From Gossypium raimondii (lineage: Eukaryota > Streptophyta > Magnoliopsida > Malvales > Malvaceae), in the NCBI RefSeq assembly GCF_025698545.1, contig NC_068570.1, positions 56,563,924 to 56,627,923 of the forward strand: a stretch of 64,000 bases of DNA. The letters are read 5' to 3'. Of this stretch, positions 12,825 to 23,421 are shown piece by piece (position 1 is the stretch's first letter; every line of letters begins with the position of its first letter). The position numbers and the translations under genes are program-made. The notes beneath the pieces are model-generated. The model saw only the letters and a program-made list of their open reading frames with translations. It did not search any database and was not told where the DNA came from.

Positions 12825-14042
12825 CCAAGATTTGGTTAAAAATTTTCATTTCCTTTCAGTTTTTTAAAAAAAATTCAAAAAAACCTTCAAAAACAGCTCT
12901 CCCCCTTCCCAGACGTCCGGCCTAGGTCCGGCCATCGGCCATCGCGGCTGCTGTAGTATGCGGTGGCCGAAAAATGAGGAAATTTCCTAGTTGGCCCTCT
13001 CGATCCTTCCAAGCCCAGATCTGGGTTCAAACTTTTCAAAAAACCAACAAAAAAAACGCGAAGTGATCCCGAAACCCTTCGGTTTCTGGCCACCAATCCT
13101 CGGGGGTGGTTCCCTCAACCGACCACGGCGGCTCTGACTCGAACGAAGGTAGTTTCTTTCCCTCCCTTTTTTATCTTATATTATTCGCTTATATAAATAA
13201 AAAATAAATATAACAAATAAAAATAACTATTGCAAATATCAACCTTTTCGATTGATTTGCTTTCCGTATTCAACTCTCGGTTTGCTGTGGAAATGCCCCT
13301 TTTTTTATTGATTTTTCGATCCCTTTTTACAGTATATTCATGGCTTTTTTATAGCCGAAGTAAAACACTAAGTAAATCTGTTTTAGCGATTTGATTCGTA
13401 ATTTTTTGATTCTTTTTTCCATATCTGTTTGATTTCTTTCCTTGTTGTGCAGGTGAAGGCGTGCGGCTCATGTGGGGTTTGGTTGCGGCGCGAGTTCACC
13501 CCTGAAACCCTAGAGTTTCTTGAATCTATTTTGGGCCACTGTATTTGGGCCTTTGTTTTATATTGGTTTGGGCTCTTATTGGCCTGTCTATAATTCGGGC
13601 CTTTTACCTGGGCCAAAATAGGGTATTACAGATATCAATGATGTGTACGAATAATAATTGTTGACACCATTTTTTGGATGAAAACGGGGTCGACTTGGGT
13701 TTTGAAAAATAAAAATGAAAACGGGAGTCGCCACCGATCTTTTTTGATGAGGTGTGATCGGGTCACCTTGAAAAGTGATTGCTTTTAATAAAAGATTTAA
13801 TTTTATTAAAACAACGGGTTTGGTCCATGAAATTCAGAAAAAACGGGTTCGGGAGTCGGTTACGTACGAGGAAGGATTAGCACCCTCGTAACGCCCAAAA
13901 TTGGTACCTAGTTGATTAGTTAATGTCTTAATGTCAAAAATTGAAAACTTTGAAGAAATTTAAAATACGATCCTTAAAACTCGGATGACATGGATTAAAA
14001 TTCAAGAGGATATTTGGCTATTTGGTTAAACGAGAAATCCAA

Positions 14043-14480
14043 ACCCAACACATTAGGGCATGTTCCTCGAATTTCCGAACGCGAAACATTGCCTTATTTT
14101 GAAATTTTGAAAGGATATTTGGCTATTTGGTTGAACGAGAAAAATCGAAACCCAGCACATTAGGGCACGTTTCCTCGAATTTCCAAACGCTAAATATTGC
14201 CTTATTTAGAAAAATCCTCATCTCGAGAAAACGACATGTCATATCCAATGCGTTAGGACATAACGTATCGAATTCCCGATACGAGAATACATGCCAAAAA
14301 AATTTACTTATTTAAAAAGACATTTAATTATCTCGGGTTTAGAAAAGGGATTATGCCCAGTAAGTTAGGACACGATCTTTTCTTAATTCCCGAGATCGTT
14401 TAAAAACTTGAATTTGAAAAGATTCGTGTATTTAGATTTATTGCGAAAATCGAAACCCAGTAAGTTAGGGTACGACTTTC
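14043..14480 (+). repeat. Array of five CCCA...TTAGGG motifs in the 13659 LTR
   Basis: Copies occur near 14043, 14153, 14245, 14355 and 14458, about 92-110 bp apart. The copy at 14355 is enclosed by a stem of CTCGGG (14331) and CCCGAG (14388). Loop text drifts from CCCAACACATTAGGGCA to CCCAGTAAGTTAGGGTA, keeping CCCA and TTAGG. Confidence 0.7.
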
Positions 14481-14940
14481 TCAAATCTAAACACGAAATT
14501 TTGCTTGTTCAAAAATCATGATTCATCGAATTAATCTAACTCGAAATGGTAGAAATGAAACTCGAGGTTAATATGCGTACAAGATAATATTGAATATGAT
14601 AGCATAAAAAATAATACAAGCAACAATGGTAAGAATGAATAAAATAGACAAATTAATAACATGCAAAATAACAAGTATAAGCAAATAAAATTAAAACATC
14701 CTCTTCAAAGAATAATAAAACATAAATAAATAATAATAATAAATTAACAAAATTATAAAAAATATAAAGTATGTATATATATGTGTATTAAAATTATAAA
14801 GTATAAAAATATATATACATGGATATGTATATATGTATATATATGAATTATAAAATATATGAAAAATATGTATGTACATATAAAGTATATAAAAATAAGT
14901 AAGTATATATATATCAAAGATGTATACGTATAGGTATATG

Positions 14941-14981
<41 letters not shown>
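14941..14981. repeat. (AAT)n microsatellite
   Basis: About 13 uninterrupted ATA/AAT triplets inside the AT-rich middle of the 13659 LTR. It makes artificial leucine- and isoleucine-rich frames on the minus strand. Confidence 0.9.
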
Positions 14982-14983
<2 letters not shown>

Positions 14984-15618
14984 AAGGTTAAAAGTCATTT
15001 AAACTTAGATAAATAAATAGAATAGAAATATAATAATACTAATAATATTAATACTAAAATAATGCTATAACAATATTAATAAATAAAAGGGTGATAATAA
15101 TATCAATAATGATAACCCCAGAAATAAGATTGATAATATGAAAATATGATAATACAAACAAGAATCATGCCATCAAACGATGTTAATAAACAATAGAAAT
15201 AATAGTAGTAGCCACAATAATGCAAAATATAATATTAAGATTAAACCAAAAAGATATCAAGTTAATCGACATGACGATAACAATAGCAGAAATCTAAAAA
15301 AAAGGACTAGATCGGGGTTCAAGCGAAATTAAAGGTAAAAAGCCTAATAAAATAAATAATAAAACGTGAATAAGGATTTAAGTGGAATGCGCATAAAAGG
15401 ATAGGGGACTGAAAGTGAGATTATTCTCGATTTTAAAATGCACAACTTTAACAGAGATTAAAGTGAAGCAAGAAACAAAATCATTGGGCAGATTAAAAAA
15501 AGAATAAAACGAAATAGGGACCAAAATGAAAACATTAAAAATTCGGAAGGACCAATTTCGAAAATATCCCTTCAAGTGAAAAACACGCGGATCCTCCTGG
15601 TAACAAGTCGGGTCGCGC

Positions 15619-15688
15619 AAAACGGTGCCGTTTTGGCGCTAAAACCCCCCAGTGAAACGGTGCCGTTTAGAAAATTCTATTTAAATTA
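15619..15688 (+). promoter_or_regulatory. LTR promoter: paired palindromes and TATA box
   Basis: AAAACGGTGCCGTTTT (15619-15634) and AAACGGTGCCGTTTA (15655-15669) are followed by TATTTAAATT (15679-15688), about ten bases downstream. The layout matches the other LTRs of this group. Confidence 0.5.
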
Positions 15689-16417
15689 ATAATTTAAAAA
15701 AAACTTTGCAACTGCAGATAGAAAAGAAAAAAGGGCCTCCCATTTCATTTTCTCTGTTAGGGTTTTAAAACCCTTTTTAGCCGCCATCGCAGCTCCACCG
15801 CTAATGGTGGTCGGAGACGCGCCATTTTAGGCTCTTAGCCTCTTTCAAGCGGATCCGAAGGCAAAGGTAACCCCTTTTTTTTATCTTCTTGTTGAAAGGG
15901 AAATAAAACAAAATAAATAAAAAAAGAAAAAGAAAAAGAAAGAGGAAAGATTGAAATCAAAAACAGGAAATCACCTTGTTTTTTTTTTCTGCTTTTTATT
16001 TCTTTTTTTCTTAATGTTTTCTTTCTTTTTTTTATAAAAAATCGGGACTCCCGATTACAGTGATGAAGCCCCCCTTTACATTGTTTTTTTTCGTGGTTTT
16101 TATAGCCACGGTTACTGTTAATCTATGCTACAGTCTTCTCCTGCTATTTTTGCCTTTTTTCTTGCTTCTGTTTCTGTCCTTTTTGCAGGTAAGATGAAGT
16201 CAACGAGAGGAGTCTTTGCCATTTCGGTGTAAGGTGGTCAGTCCTCGAGTGGTGGGCACGCTGTGGAGGCACGTGGGCAGCAAAGTGAACGGCACATTAG
16301 GGTTAGGGTTTCAAATTTTTTACTGAAACAAGTTAAGGTTTTGGGCCTATTGGGCCCTGGGTCATGGGTTTGTAATTTGGGTTGTAGTTTTGGACCTGGG
16401 CATAAATTGGATCTTAC

Positions 16418-16448
<31 letters not shown>

Positions 16449-16633
16449 TGAATGGTTTTTTTATATAAATCGAATCAACATAACAAATTATGAAATATAT
16501 GAGATAATTTAAGACATAACACAAACAGAAAAATTACTTTTTGAAATAATTGAATTGTTGTGAAAAATTATATAAAATATAATACAATACGAATATAACA
16601 TAAAAATCATTTAAACACAAACACAAATATAAT

Positions 16634-17446
16634 ACATGTGAATAGTGGTAGAGCCTGAAAATTTTTGGGAGTCGAAATTAAATTGTATATTTTATGATAG
16701 TAAAATGCAATTGAATTATTTTAATAGCCTATATATTTATAATTTTCAAAGGGTTAAATCAAATTTTATCATTTTTAAGAGTAGAGTACAATTTTACCAT
16801 TATTAATTTAAAATTTTATAAATTATAAAACTTAAATTAAAATTTTACCATTTTAGGCCATGGCCAATATGGAAAATATGCAGAAAAACATCAACGCAAA
16901 TTAAATGTAGAATGAAAAGAAACATGATATAAAATTAAAAATTGAATTGAATAACTAAAACAAATAATATCACAAAAAAATAACATAAACATAATATAAA
17001 TATATAAATATATCAAATTTTACATAAAATTAATTAAAATGTGCTACAAGTCTTTGTACTTTTTAAAAATTAAGAATTTAATCCTTATATTTTTATTTCA
17101 TGGAAGTTAGTCTCTCCACTCTTTATATTTTAAAATTCAGGTGCAATTGTTAACTTTTTTTGGTTAAAATATGTACAAATATTACAATCAACCAAAATAT
17201 GTGCAATACCCTTTTAAGTCACATGAAACAAGGGCGAAGCCAGAAAATCGGTTTAAGAGCCGAAATTAAATTGTAATTTTTGCGATAGTAAAAATGTAAT
17301 TTCACCATTTTAATAGTTTATATATTTATAAATTTTAAATGATTAAATCAAATTTTTATCATATTTAGAGAGAGCCAAAGTATAATTTTACATTTTATTA
17401 ATTTAAATTTTTTAAAGAACCTAGATAAAAATTTCCCATCTTACCA
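16634..17446. repeat. Unit-1-only insertion with two copies of a dispersed non-coding repeat
   Basis: Unit 2 runs straight from 'AATATAATAC' into 'CAGTCCCC' (about 32325-32338), whereas unit 1 carries about 810 extra bases here. Two related blocks, about 16645-16865 and 17227-17450, share 'CCGAAATTAAATTGTA', 'TTTTAATAG', 'GATTAAATCAAATTTT' and 'TTAATTTAAAATTTT' in order. A third copy is at 42284-42500. They begin with a 'G(C/T)GGAGCCAGAAAATTTT'-like head. No terminal repeats or genes are clear, so the class is unknown. Confidence 0.6.
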
Positions 17447-17672
17447 GTCCCTAATTAAGCCCGAAGCTATTAACCACATCTTGATACCAATGAAAGTATT
17501 AAAAGAAAACATTATTGGATTACTTTGAATCAATTGAGTACATCAAATGAGCAATCTAACTAATAAATAAATTTAATCCAGTTTAATGGACACATTATTT
17601 ATCTATAAAAGCGATACATCTTAAATCAAAGAGTAAATTATGGGATAATCAATAGCAAATGCCACATTATTA

Positions 17673-17815
17673 CTAGTTGAATGTTGCCGTCATTGTTGGT
17701 GTATTGCTGGTTCGGTCAATCATAAGATCAGTTGAGTATCCATATTTAATATTTCTAGCTTTATACTCAGACACGTTTTGGTCCAATGATTCTTTTATCG
17801 AATGCCAATCAATTT
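17673..17815 (-). pseudogene. JIP23-like gene relic (3' part of last exon), copy 1
   Basis: The minus strand still reads IDWHSIKESLDQNVSEYKAR then NIKYGYSTDLMIDRTSNTPT and MTATFN before a stop at 17675-17673, collinear with exon 2 of the gene at 32649-33794. Exon 1, the intron and the start of exon 2 are gone: the sequence passes from 17815 into the intron relic (17816-17850) and then into DNA matching 34045 onwards. This relic is informative because it has a lysine codon where the surviving copy has a stop. No expression of a protein is expected. Confidence 0.75.
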
Positions 17816-18532
17816 CTAAAATGTTAAATAATTAAAAAATTATATTTCCTACTTAATCAAGCAGATAACTCAAATGTGAAGTGCATGTTAAAAATACAAA
17901 ACGACCATTATTATTAATTTTTATCACAGCCACCCATGTGTAATTCATTTTCTTTTACAATCAATTATTTATTATATTTCCTACTTAATCAAGCAGATAA
18001 CTCAAATTTAATTTTTAATTTTCTTTAAATTAATATTTATTTTTAAAACTTATTAAAAAATAAAAAAAATTCCAAAAGTCCCAAGGATTATGCAATTTTT
18101 CAAAGGCCGATAAGTAAAAATTTAAAGGTTATAACATTCTCAATGTTGACACTATTTTTTGATAAAACGGGGTCGACTTGGATTTTGAAAACGAAAATGA
18201 AAACGGGAGTCGCCACCAATCTTTTTTTGATGAGGTGTGATCGGGTCACCTCGAAAAGTGGTTGTTTTTAATAAGCGATTTGATTTTATTAAAACAATGA
18301 TTTAGGTCCACGAAATTCAAAAAAACGGGTTCGGGAGTCGGTTACGAACGAGGAAGGATTAGCACTCTCGTAACACCCAAAAATTGGTACCTAGTTAATT
18401 AATTAATGTCTTAATGTCGAAAATTGAAAACTATGAAGAGATTTAAAATACGATCTTTTGTATATAAAAAAAACTTATATAAAACAAGTTACCAGTTAAG
18501 ACCCCCTCATTTTGAAGAGAGAAAATGTCACA

Positions 18533-18880
18533 CCCAATGAGTTAGGGCATGACATTTCACATTCTCAAAAATGAGATTGTCCTTTAAAAAACTCATGCAA
18601 TAAAATTTAAAAGGATATTCAATTGTTTAAGTCAGATGAAAAAAATCGAAGCCCAATACGTTAGGGCCCAATTTCTCAAAATTCCAAACATTGAATATTG
18701 CCTTTTATTATTTTTTTTTAAAAATCCTCATCTTGAGAAAACAACATGTCATATCCAATGCATTAAGACACGACGTATTGAATTCCCGAGAATGAACTCT
18801 TTATTTATATGTTCTGATTTAAAATATTCTCGATTATTTTGATTTAACGAAAAAAATTGGAACCGAATACATTAGGGCTC
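18533..18880 (+). repeat. Array of four CCCAAT...TTAGGG motifs in the 18144 LTR
   Basis: Copies lie near 18533, 18652, 18755 and 18864. The first sits between AAATGTCA and TGACATTT, a clear perfect-arm hairpin. The second lies in CCCAATACGTTAGGGC. Confidence 0.75.
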
Positions 18881-19351
18881 AATTCTCTCGAAGATCCCAA
18901 ATACCGAGTATTGAAAATAATTCCCAAAACTTAAACCATATTAAATATAATTTTTTGAGCGAATAAAGCATGATGGAAGTAAAAGACGAAAATAAATTAC
19001 GTTACTAATATGCATAATGAATTTAAAACTAAAGATCTAAATTTAAATTAATATGGTATAAAACAATCTAAGAATCATATTTTTTTAAAATGATAATGAT
19101 AACAATAATAACTTCCTAAAATATATATATTTAGATAGATAAACAACAACAAAAATACAAAAATACAAAAATAATTAATATAATAATAATCATAAGTAAA
19201 TAAACATGAAAAGAAAAAAACATAAAAATAAGAAAAATAAATAAAATATATGTATATAATAATGGCAATAATAATATTAATAGTATTAATAATAAGAAAA
19301 AAATAAAATAAGAAAAATAGTAATAACATTAATAATAATTCTAATAACAAT

Positions 19352-19352
<1 letters not shown>

Positions 19353-19421
<69 letters not shown>
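19353..19421. repeat. (AAT)n microsatellite
   Basis: More than 20 consecutive AAT triplets in the 18144 LTR. It produces long poly-Leu and poly-Ile frames on the minus strand that are not genes. Confidence 0.92.
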
Positions 19422-19422
<1 letters not shown>

Positions 19423-19757
19423 AAGTAACAATAACAGGACTAAATTGAAAATAAAACACAATCTCAAGGGAGAAATCGAAAATAAAATAAGGCAAAAGAC
19501 CAAATTACACTATACGAATGAAACGGGGGGACTGAAATAGTAAATATCCTGCCCCCCCCCAAAACGCATAACTCTGCGCGAGACTAAAATGAAACTGATA
19601 TAAAATTATGCGGCCAAATTAAAATAAAAGAAAAAAAGAGAAAGGACCAAATTGCGACACGTCACAAAAGCGGAAGGACCGTACGAGCAAATATCCCATT
19701 AGGAAGAAAACACTCGGATCTGCTCACCGGGCTGGGTCGACACGCAGGTAAGAGTCC

Positions 19758-19824
19758 AAACGACGTCGTTTTGGCCACTGATGGTAAGGTCCAAAACGAC
19801 GTCGTTTTACACCTTATATAAATA
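19758..19824 (+). promoter_or_regulatory. LTR promoter: paired ACGT-core palindromes and TATA box
   Basis: AAACGACGTCGTTT (19758-19771) and AAAACGACGTCGTTTT (19793-19808) precede TATATAAATA (19815-19824). ACGT cores are known binding sites of plant bZIP factors, so bZIP control is a reasonable guess for this copy, whereas sister LTRs have GGTGCC in the centre. Confidence 0.55.
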
Positions 19825-20773
19825 CCAAAAAAACAACCAAAAAAAGCATTTCCCCCTTTCATTTCTCAAAAAAAAAAAGAGAGACCTTTAGTCTCTCTTT
19901 CTCTCGGCCTTCCTCTCCAGATCCGGTCATCGCCACCACTGTAGGGCCGCCGTGGCCGGTGGCCGGCGTTGCGTAAAATGGGATTTTTAGCCCTCGTTTT
20001 CAACGATCTGAAGGCCAAGCCTTCTCAACCAAAAAAAAGAGAAAGAAATGAGCCCTCACCCCACCTCTTAAGGTCGATTTCGACGACGGGGAGACGACCT
20101 CCGACGACGCAGCCGAGGGACGTTCCAGATGAGCTTTTCTTCATTTTTTTTTGGTTATTTAGTATGCGAAAACAAAAACAAAACAAAATAAAAAGGAATC
20201 AAACAAGAAAAGAAAAAAAAAAAGAAATTTCACCTCTAAAATTGATTTTCTGTTTTCTGTTTTTTATTAATGTTTGTCCAAAAAAAAAAAGAGAGCATTA
20301 CAGAGATGATACTCGGCTTTTATAGCCATTTTTACATGAATTTTTTAATCTATTTTGTGTGCTTGTCACTTCTGCCTTGATTTTTTGCAGGTGTCGATGC
20401 AAGTGGATGGGCGATGACATGACCGTGGCGGTGGCAGACGCGCGGTGGTGGCGGCTGGTAGGCCAAGGGCCAGAAGACCCTAGGTGCGGCGCACCTAGGG
20501 TTTGACTTGTTCTCCTTCTTCTTCTTTTTCTGATTTGATGCTTTGGGCTGATGTTTTAGGCTATTAGGGTTTGGGTAGTTGGGCTTGTACTTAGGCTTGG
20601 GGTATTTGGTTTGTTGGGTTTGCTGATTTGTAGATTGGACTGGACTTTAATTTATTTTGGTTTTATTTGTTCTTTGGTTTAATTGGGCTCGGGAAAAATG
20701 GGCTTGTACACTCAAAATTCTTGTACTCTTTATATATTTAGAATTTGTGATAATAGAATGTTGATAATGGTAA

Positions 20774-23421
20774 TGTAACATCTCAGAATTTGGGGTTAGA
20801 AGTTTTAAGGATTGTGGTTAGGGTTAGTGAGCAAGTTGATCAATTGAGTTTGCTTTCGTGTTTTAATGTTAGAATTGGTTTGTTAGTTCGGTGGTTGGAT
20901 GTGTGTTAATTTACTTTTGGGTTCTGGCTTCAAATCCTCATGTGTATTTTGAGGAAGTAATTTTATTTTTTAGGTTTGTTCTTAAGTTTTAAAATATTTA
21001 TTTATTCTTATTTTTATTTTATTTTTTTGAAAGAGGGCAAAAATCATTCTCACGTTCTCTTCTCCCTCCCTGGCAATTTATGTTCTTTTTGTTTTCCTCC
21101 TCCTTTGTCATTTTCGTTTTTGGTTGTTCTTTTAAACCATTGAACTTTTGTTTCTTCTTGCTTCTTCTGTTTCTGCATATTTTGTTATTGTTCGTTGGTC
21201 AAGGGGTTGTTTGTCCTCGTGTTTCCAACTGATTGGATTTTGAATCGGGTAAGATTTAGTGTGGGTTAATGGTTTTTCTTGAGCTATAGGTTAACGTTTA
21301 GTTGATTCGTCTCTATCGATTTGGATTAGTTGTAAATTAGCATGTTGGTTTCTAGTTTTCAGAATTGGTGGAATTGCGGCATTTTCGGTCGATCGTTGGT
21401 GTGTCAAAGAATATTAATCAGGTGTTTTTCTAAACCCTTAGTAATTAGAGATTATGTTACGGATGCTAATTCACGATTCTTGGTCTGTTTCGGTGTGGTT
21501 TCGTGGCCAAACGGGCATGTGCTGCACACGGGTGGCCACACGGGCGTGTGCCACACACAGGTGGCCAGACGAGCATGTGCCGCACACAGGCGGTTCACAC
21601 AGCTGTGTGATATTGGGAATTAAGGTTTTTGGGCAATTTTTGGTGCCACACGGCCGTGTGGCTACGATTATGGGATTTTGTCGAATTTTACACGGGCGTT
21701 TGTTTTGGACACACGGTCGTGCCCCTTAGCCACATGGGCGTGTGAGACTTCTACACGATTGTGTCTGCTCTGCACCTTATTTTGACAATTTTGGACAGTG
21801 AGTTACATAGGCTGTTCGCACGGCCATGTAACTCAGTCACACGAGCGTGTACCTCCTCCACACGGGTGTGTGCAGCTTGTACAAGGGTGTGTAAACCCCC
21901 ACATGGGCGTGTAGACCTCCACACGGTCTAGGCACTACCACAGGGCTGGGGCACAAGACCGTGTGGCCCTGTTTCGTAGATTTTTGTTCCGTGTCGTATT
22001 TTGACTCTTTTTGTGTTTCTATGTGTTCCGGCCATCAGTTAGCCTTTGGTAATGGTGTTTGGACTCTGTTTTAGCTAGGACTCATGCATTTATCTGTAAC
22101 TATTGAATTGAGTTAACGGTTTGATTAAATGTTAAAATGAAGTGTTAATGGGATTTGAAATGTTACCTAGTAATTGAATACGGGTATAATTGATTCTGAA
22201 TCTGATTGATCGAGTATGTGCATTTCTGTTTCTGTATGATTGGTTGCATGTAGTGTGCATTTTGCATTTGCATGAAAACTTTGAAAGTGACCGACTGAAT
22301 ATGAGTTTTCGTATTTGTGAGACTGTAGTGTCTGATGAGCATTCATAAACTTGCATAAAATCGGGGTTTTTGGTTGCAAAGAGAAAGGAGTCTAATTCGA
22401 CAGTCCAACTGCAATATTTTTGTACTGCTGTTTATCGCATAATTCTATACATATGTTAGCTTTGATGCATATCGTTACTTGAGTGGCTTAGTTCCACAAT
22501 ATGTGGTATGTAAGGTGGATGGCCTATCATAGTCCTATGTGGTGTGCAGGGTGGACGGGCTTGATATAGCTCATACGTGGTGTACAAGGTGGTTGAAGTG
22601 GTGTTTAGATGGTTGGGGCAGGTTTTTAATCTGTTGCATTCATGTCACATTCAGTTATAAGTTTATCTGTTTGACGGTTGGGTTTATTGCGAAATAATGT
22701 GAATAGTCCGACGTGTTAATTACACCATTATGATATGTTTGTATGTTTATGGAAATTATCCGTAAGATTGAGTACTGATACTTGTTGCTCATTCATTGTC
22801 TGTGTGTACATACCAAATATACGTTTGATACTCTGTCAGTTGTTTTTGTTTGTGAATTCAGACTCACGCTGAGCTCGTATAGCTCACCCCTTAGTTTCCT
22901 CTCTTTCAGGTAAATTTTGTGTTTGAAGTTGGACTCGACAGCTAGAGGTCTCAGAAAGGTTGATTGATTCGGTTTAGCTAAAATTTTCATAAGATTTATA
23001 TGGTTGGTTTTAAGAATTATTGTAAAGCGATTATAAACTGTGGTATGGGTTAAGGTTTAAACTTTTCGTTAGACTACGCGATTTTGGTTTTAAACAACAT
23101 TCGGAAGTTTCATGTGCAGGTTTTAGTGGGGTTTCTGACTGTTTCAAAGTTCACTCACGTTTTAGAATACAATATATTTTTCACACAATTTTTAATCTGA
23201 TATTTCGCAATACTTTTGGCAAATTTGATGCATTTTGAAACTATACAATAATTACCGTTTTAAAACGTAAATTGTTAAATGACTTAGTTCAACTTTAGCA
23301 AATTGTGTTCGAAATGAGATTTAAACAATTCTTTTTGTAAATTGCTTTTAGATCGCTTCAGTGGTCAATGTAACCTCTAGGGTTTGGTCCAAACTTCTAG
23401 GCTGGGTTTTGGGATGTTACA
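20774..23421 (+). mobile_element. Solo LTR TGTAACATCT...GGGATGTTACA, copy in unit 1
   Basis: Ends TGTAACATCTCAG and GGGATGTTACA are inverted and flanked by GGTAA and GGCAA (one change). The body of 2648 bp is collinear with 34347-36938, so it inserted before the segmental duplication. A pyrimidine-rich leader follows an A/T-rich U3; 'GAATCGG|GTAAGA' (about 21249) and 'TTTCAG|GTAAAT' (about 22910) could be splice sites and suggest plus orientation. A cluster of ACACGGGCGTGTG palindromes occupies 21520-21975. The frames at 21342-21729 are chance frames through this cluster. Confidence 0.85.
21520..21975. repeat. Cluster of imperfect CACACGGSCGTGTG palindromes
   Basis: At least ten degenerate copies of CACACGGGCGTGTG or CACACGGCCGTGTG occur, for example at about 21534-21551, 21650-21661 and 21725-21745. 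They recur at the matching place in the unit 2 LTR (35070-35490), with different copies damaged in each. Confidence 0.75.

Larger units (their letters stand above)
8697..13630 (+). mobile_element. Solo LTR (outer), TGTCAAAATC...GGGTATTACA, split by a nested LTR
   Basis: It starts with TGTCAAAATC at 8697 and ends GGGTATTACA at 13630. The flanking GATAT (8692-8696 and 13631-13635) is a perfect 5-bp target-site duplication. Removing the inner element (9384-11864) and its duplicated ACGAG leaves about 2448 bp, a complete LTR with no internal region, so a solo LTR. It holds four CCCAAT...TTAGGG motifs (9023-9360), a palindrome and TATA box near 12794-12824, and a candidate leader intron 13149-13452. 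These set the plus orientation. No gag or pol is visible. The superfamily cannot be fixed from a solo LTR; a Ty3/gypsy origin is a guess from LTR length. Confidence 0.88.
13659..16418 (+). mobile_element. Solo LTR TGTTGACACC...CTTACA, related family
   Basis: It starts TGTTGACACC at 13659 and ends GATCTTACA at 16418 (2760 bp). ATAAT flanks both ends (13654-13658 and 16419-16423), though the target is an (AAT)n microsatellite so this duplication is weaker proof than usual. The body parallels the 18144 LTR: a GGGAGTCGCCACC block near the start, five CCCAAT/CCCAGT...TTAGG motifs (14043-14480), AT-rich middle with (AAT)n, paired palindromes, TATA box, and a leader ending in a GCAG splice acceptor. 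No internal retrotransposon domains are present. It is absent from unit 2, so it is younger than the duplication. Confidence 0.85.
18144..20710 (+). mobile_element. Solo LTR TGTTGACACT...CTTGTACA
   Basis: It is 2567 bp with a perfect CTCAA target duplication (18139-18143 and 20711-20715). The matching empty site is present in unit 2 at about 34285 ('AACATTCTCAAATTTT'). It carries four CCCAAT...TTAGGG motifs (18533-18880), a long (AAT)n tract, paired CGACGTCG palindromes, a TATA box and a U5 ending with TTTTTTGCAG|GTGTCG. Transposon genes are absent. Insertion after the segmental duplication is directly shown by the empty site. Confidence 0.92.

Noticed and set aside
19075-19503. 142-codon leucine-rich frame and overlapping isoleucine-rich frame on the minus strand
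   Set aside because: Both are translations of the (AAT)n microsatellite inside a solo LTR; no family resemblance.
13659-20710. Possibility that the 13659 and 18144 LTRs are the two ends of one retrotransposon
   Set aside because: Each has its own different target duplication (ATAAT and CTCAA) and the DNA between them matches unit 2, so they are separate solo insertions.
21342-21729. Two overlapping plus-strand frames rich in His, Cys and Thr
   Set aside because: Created by the CACACGGGCGTGTG palindrome cluster; not preserved in the second copy of the LTR.
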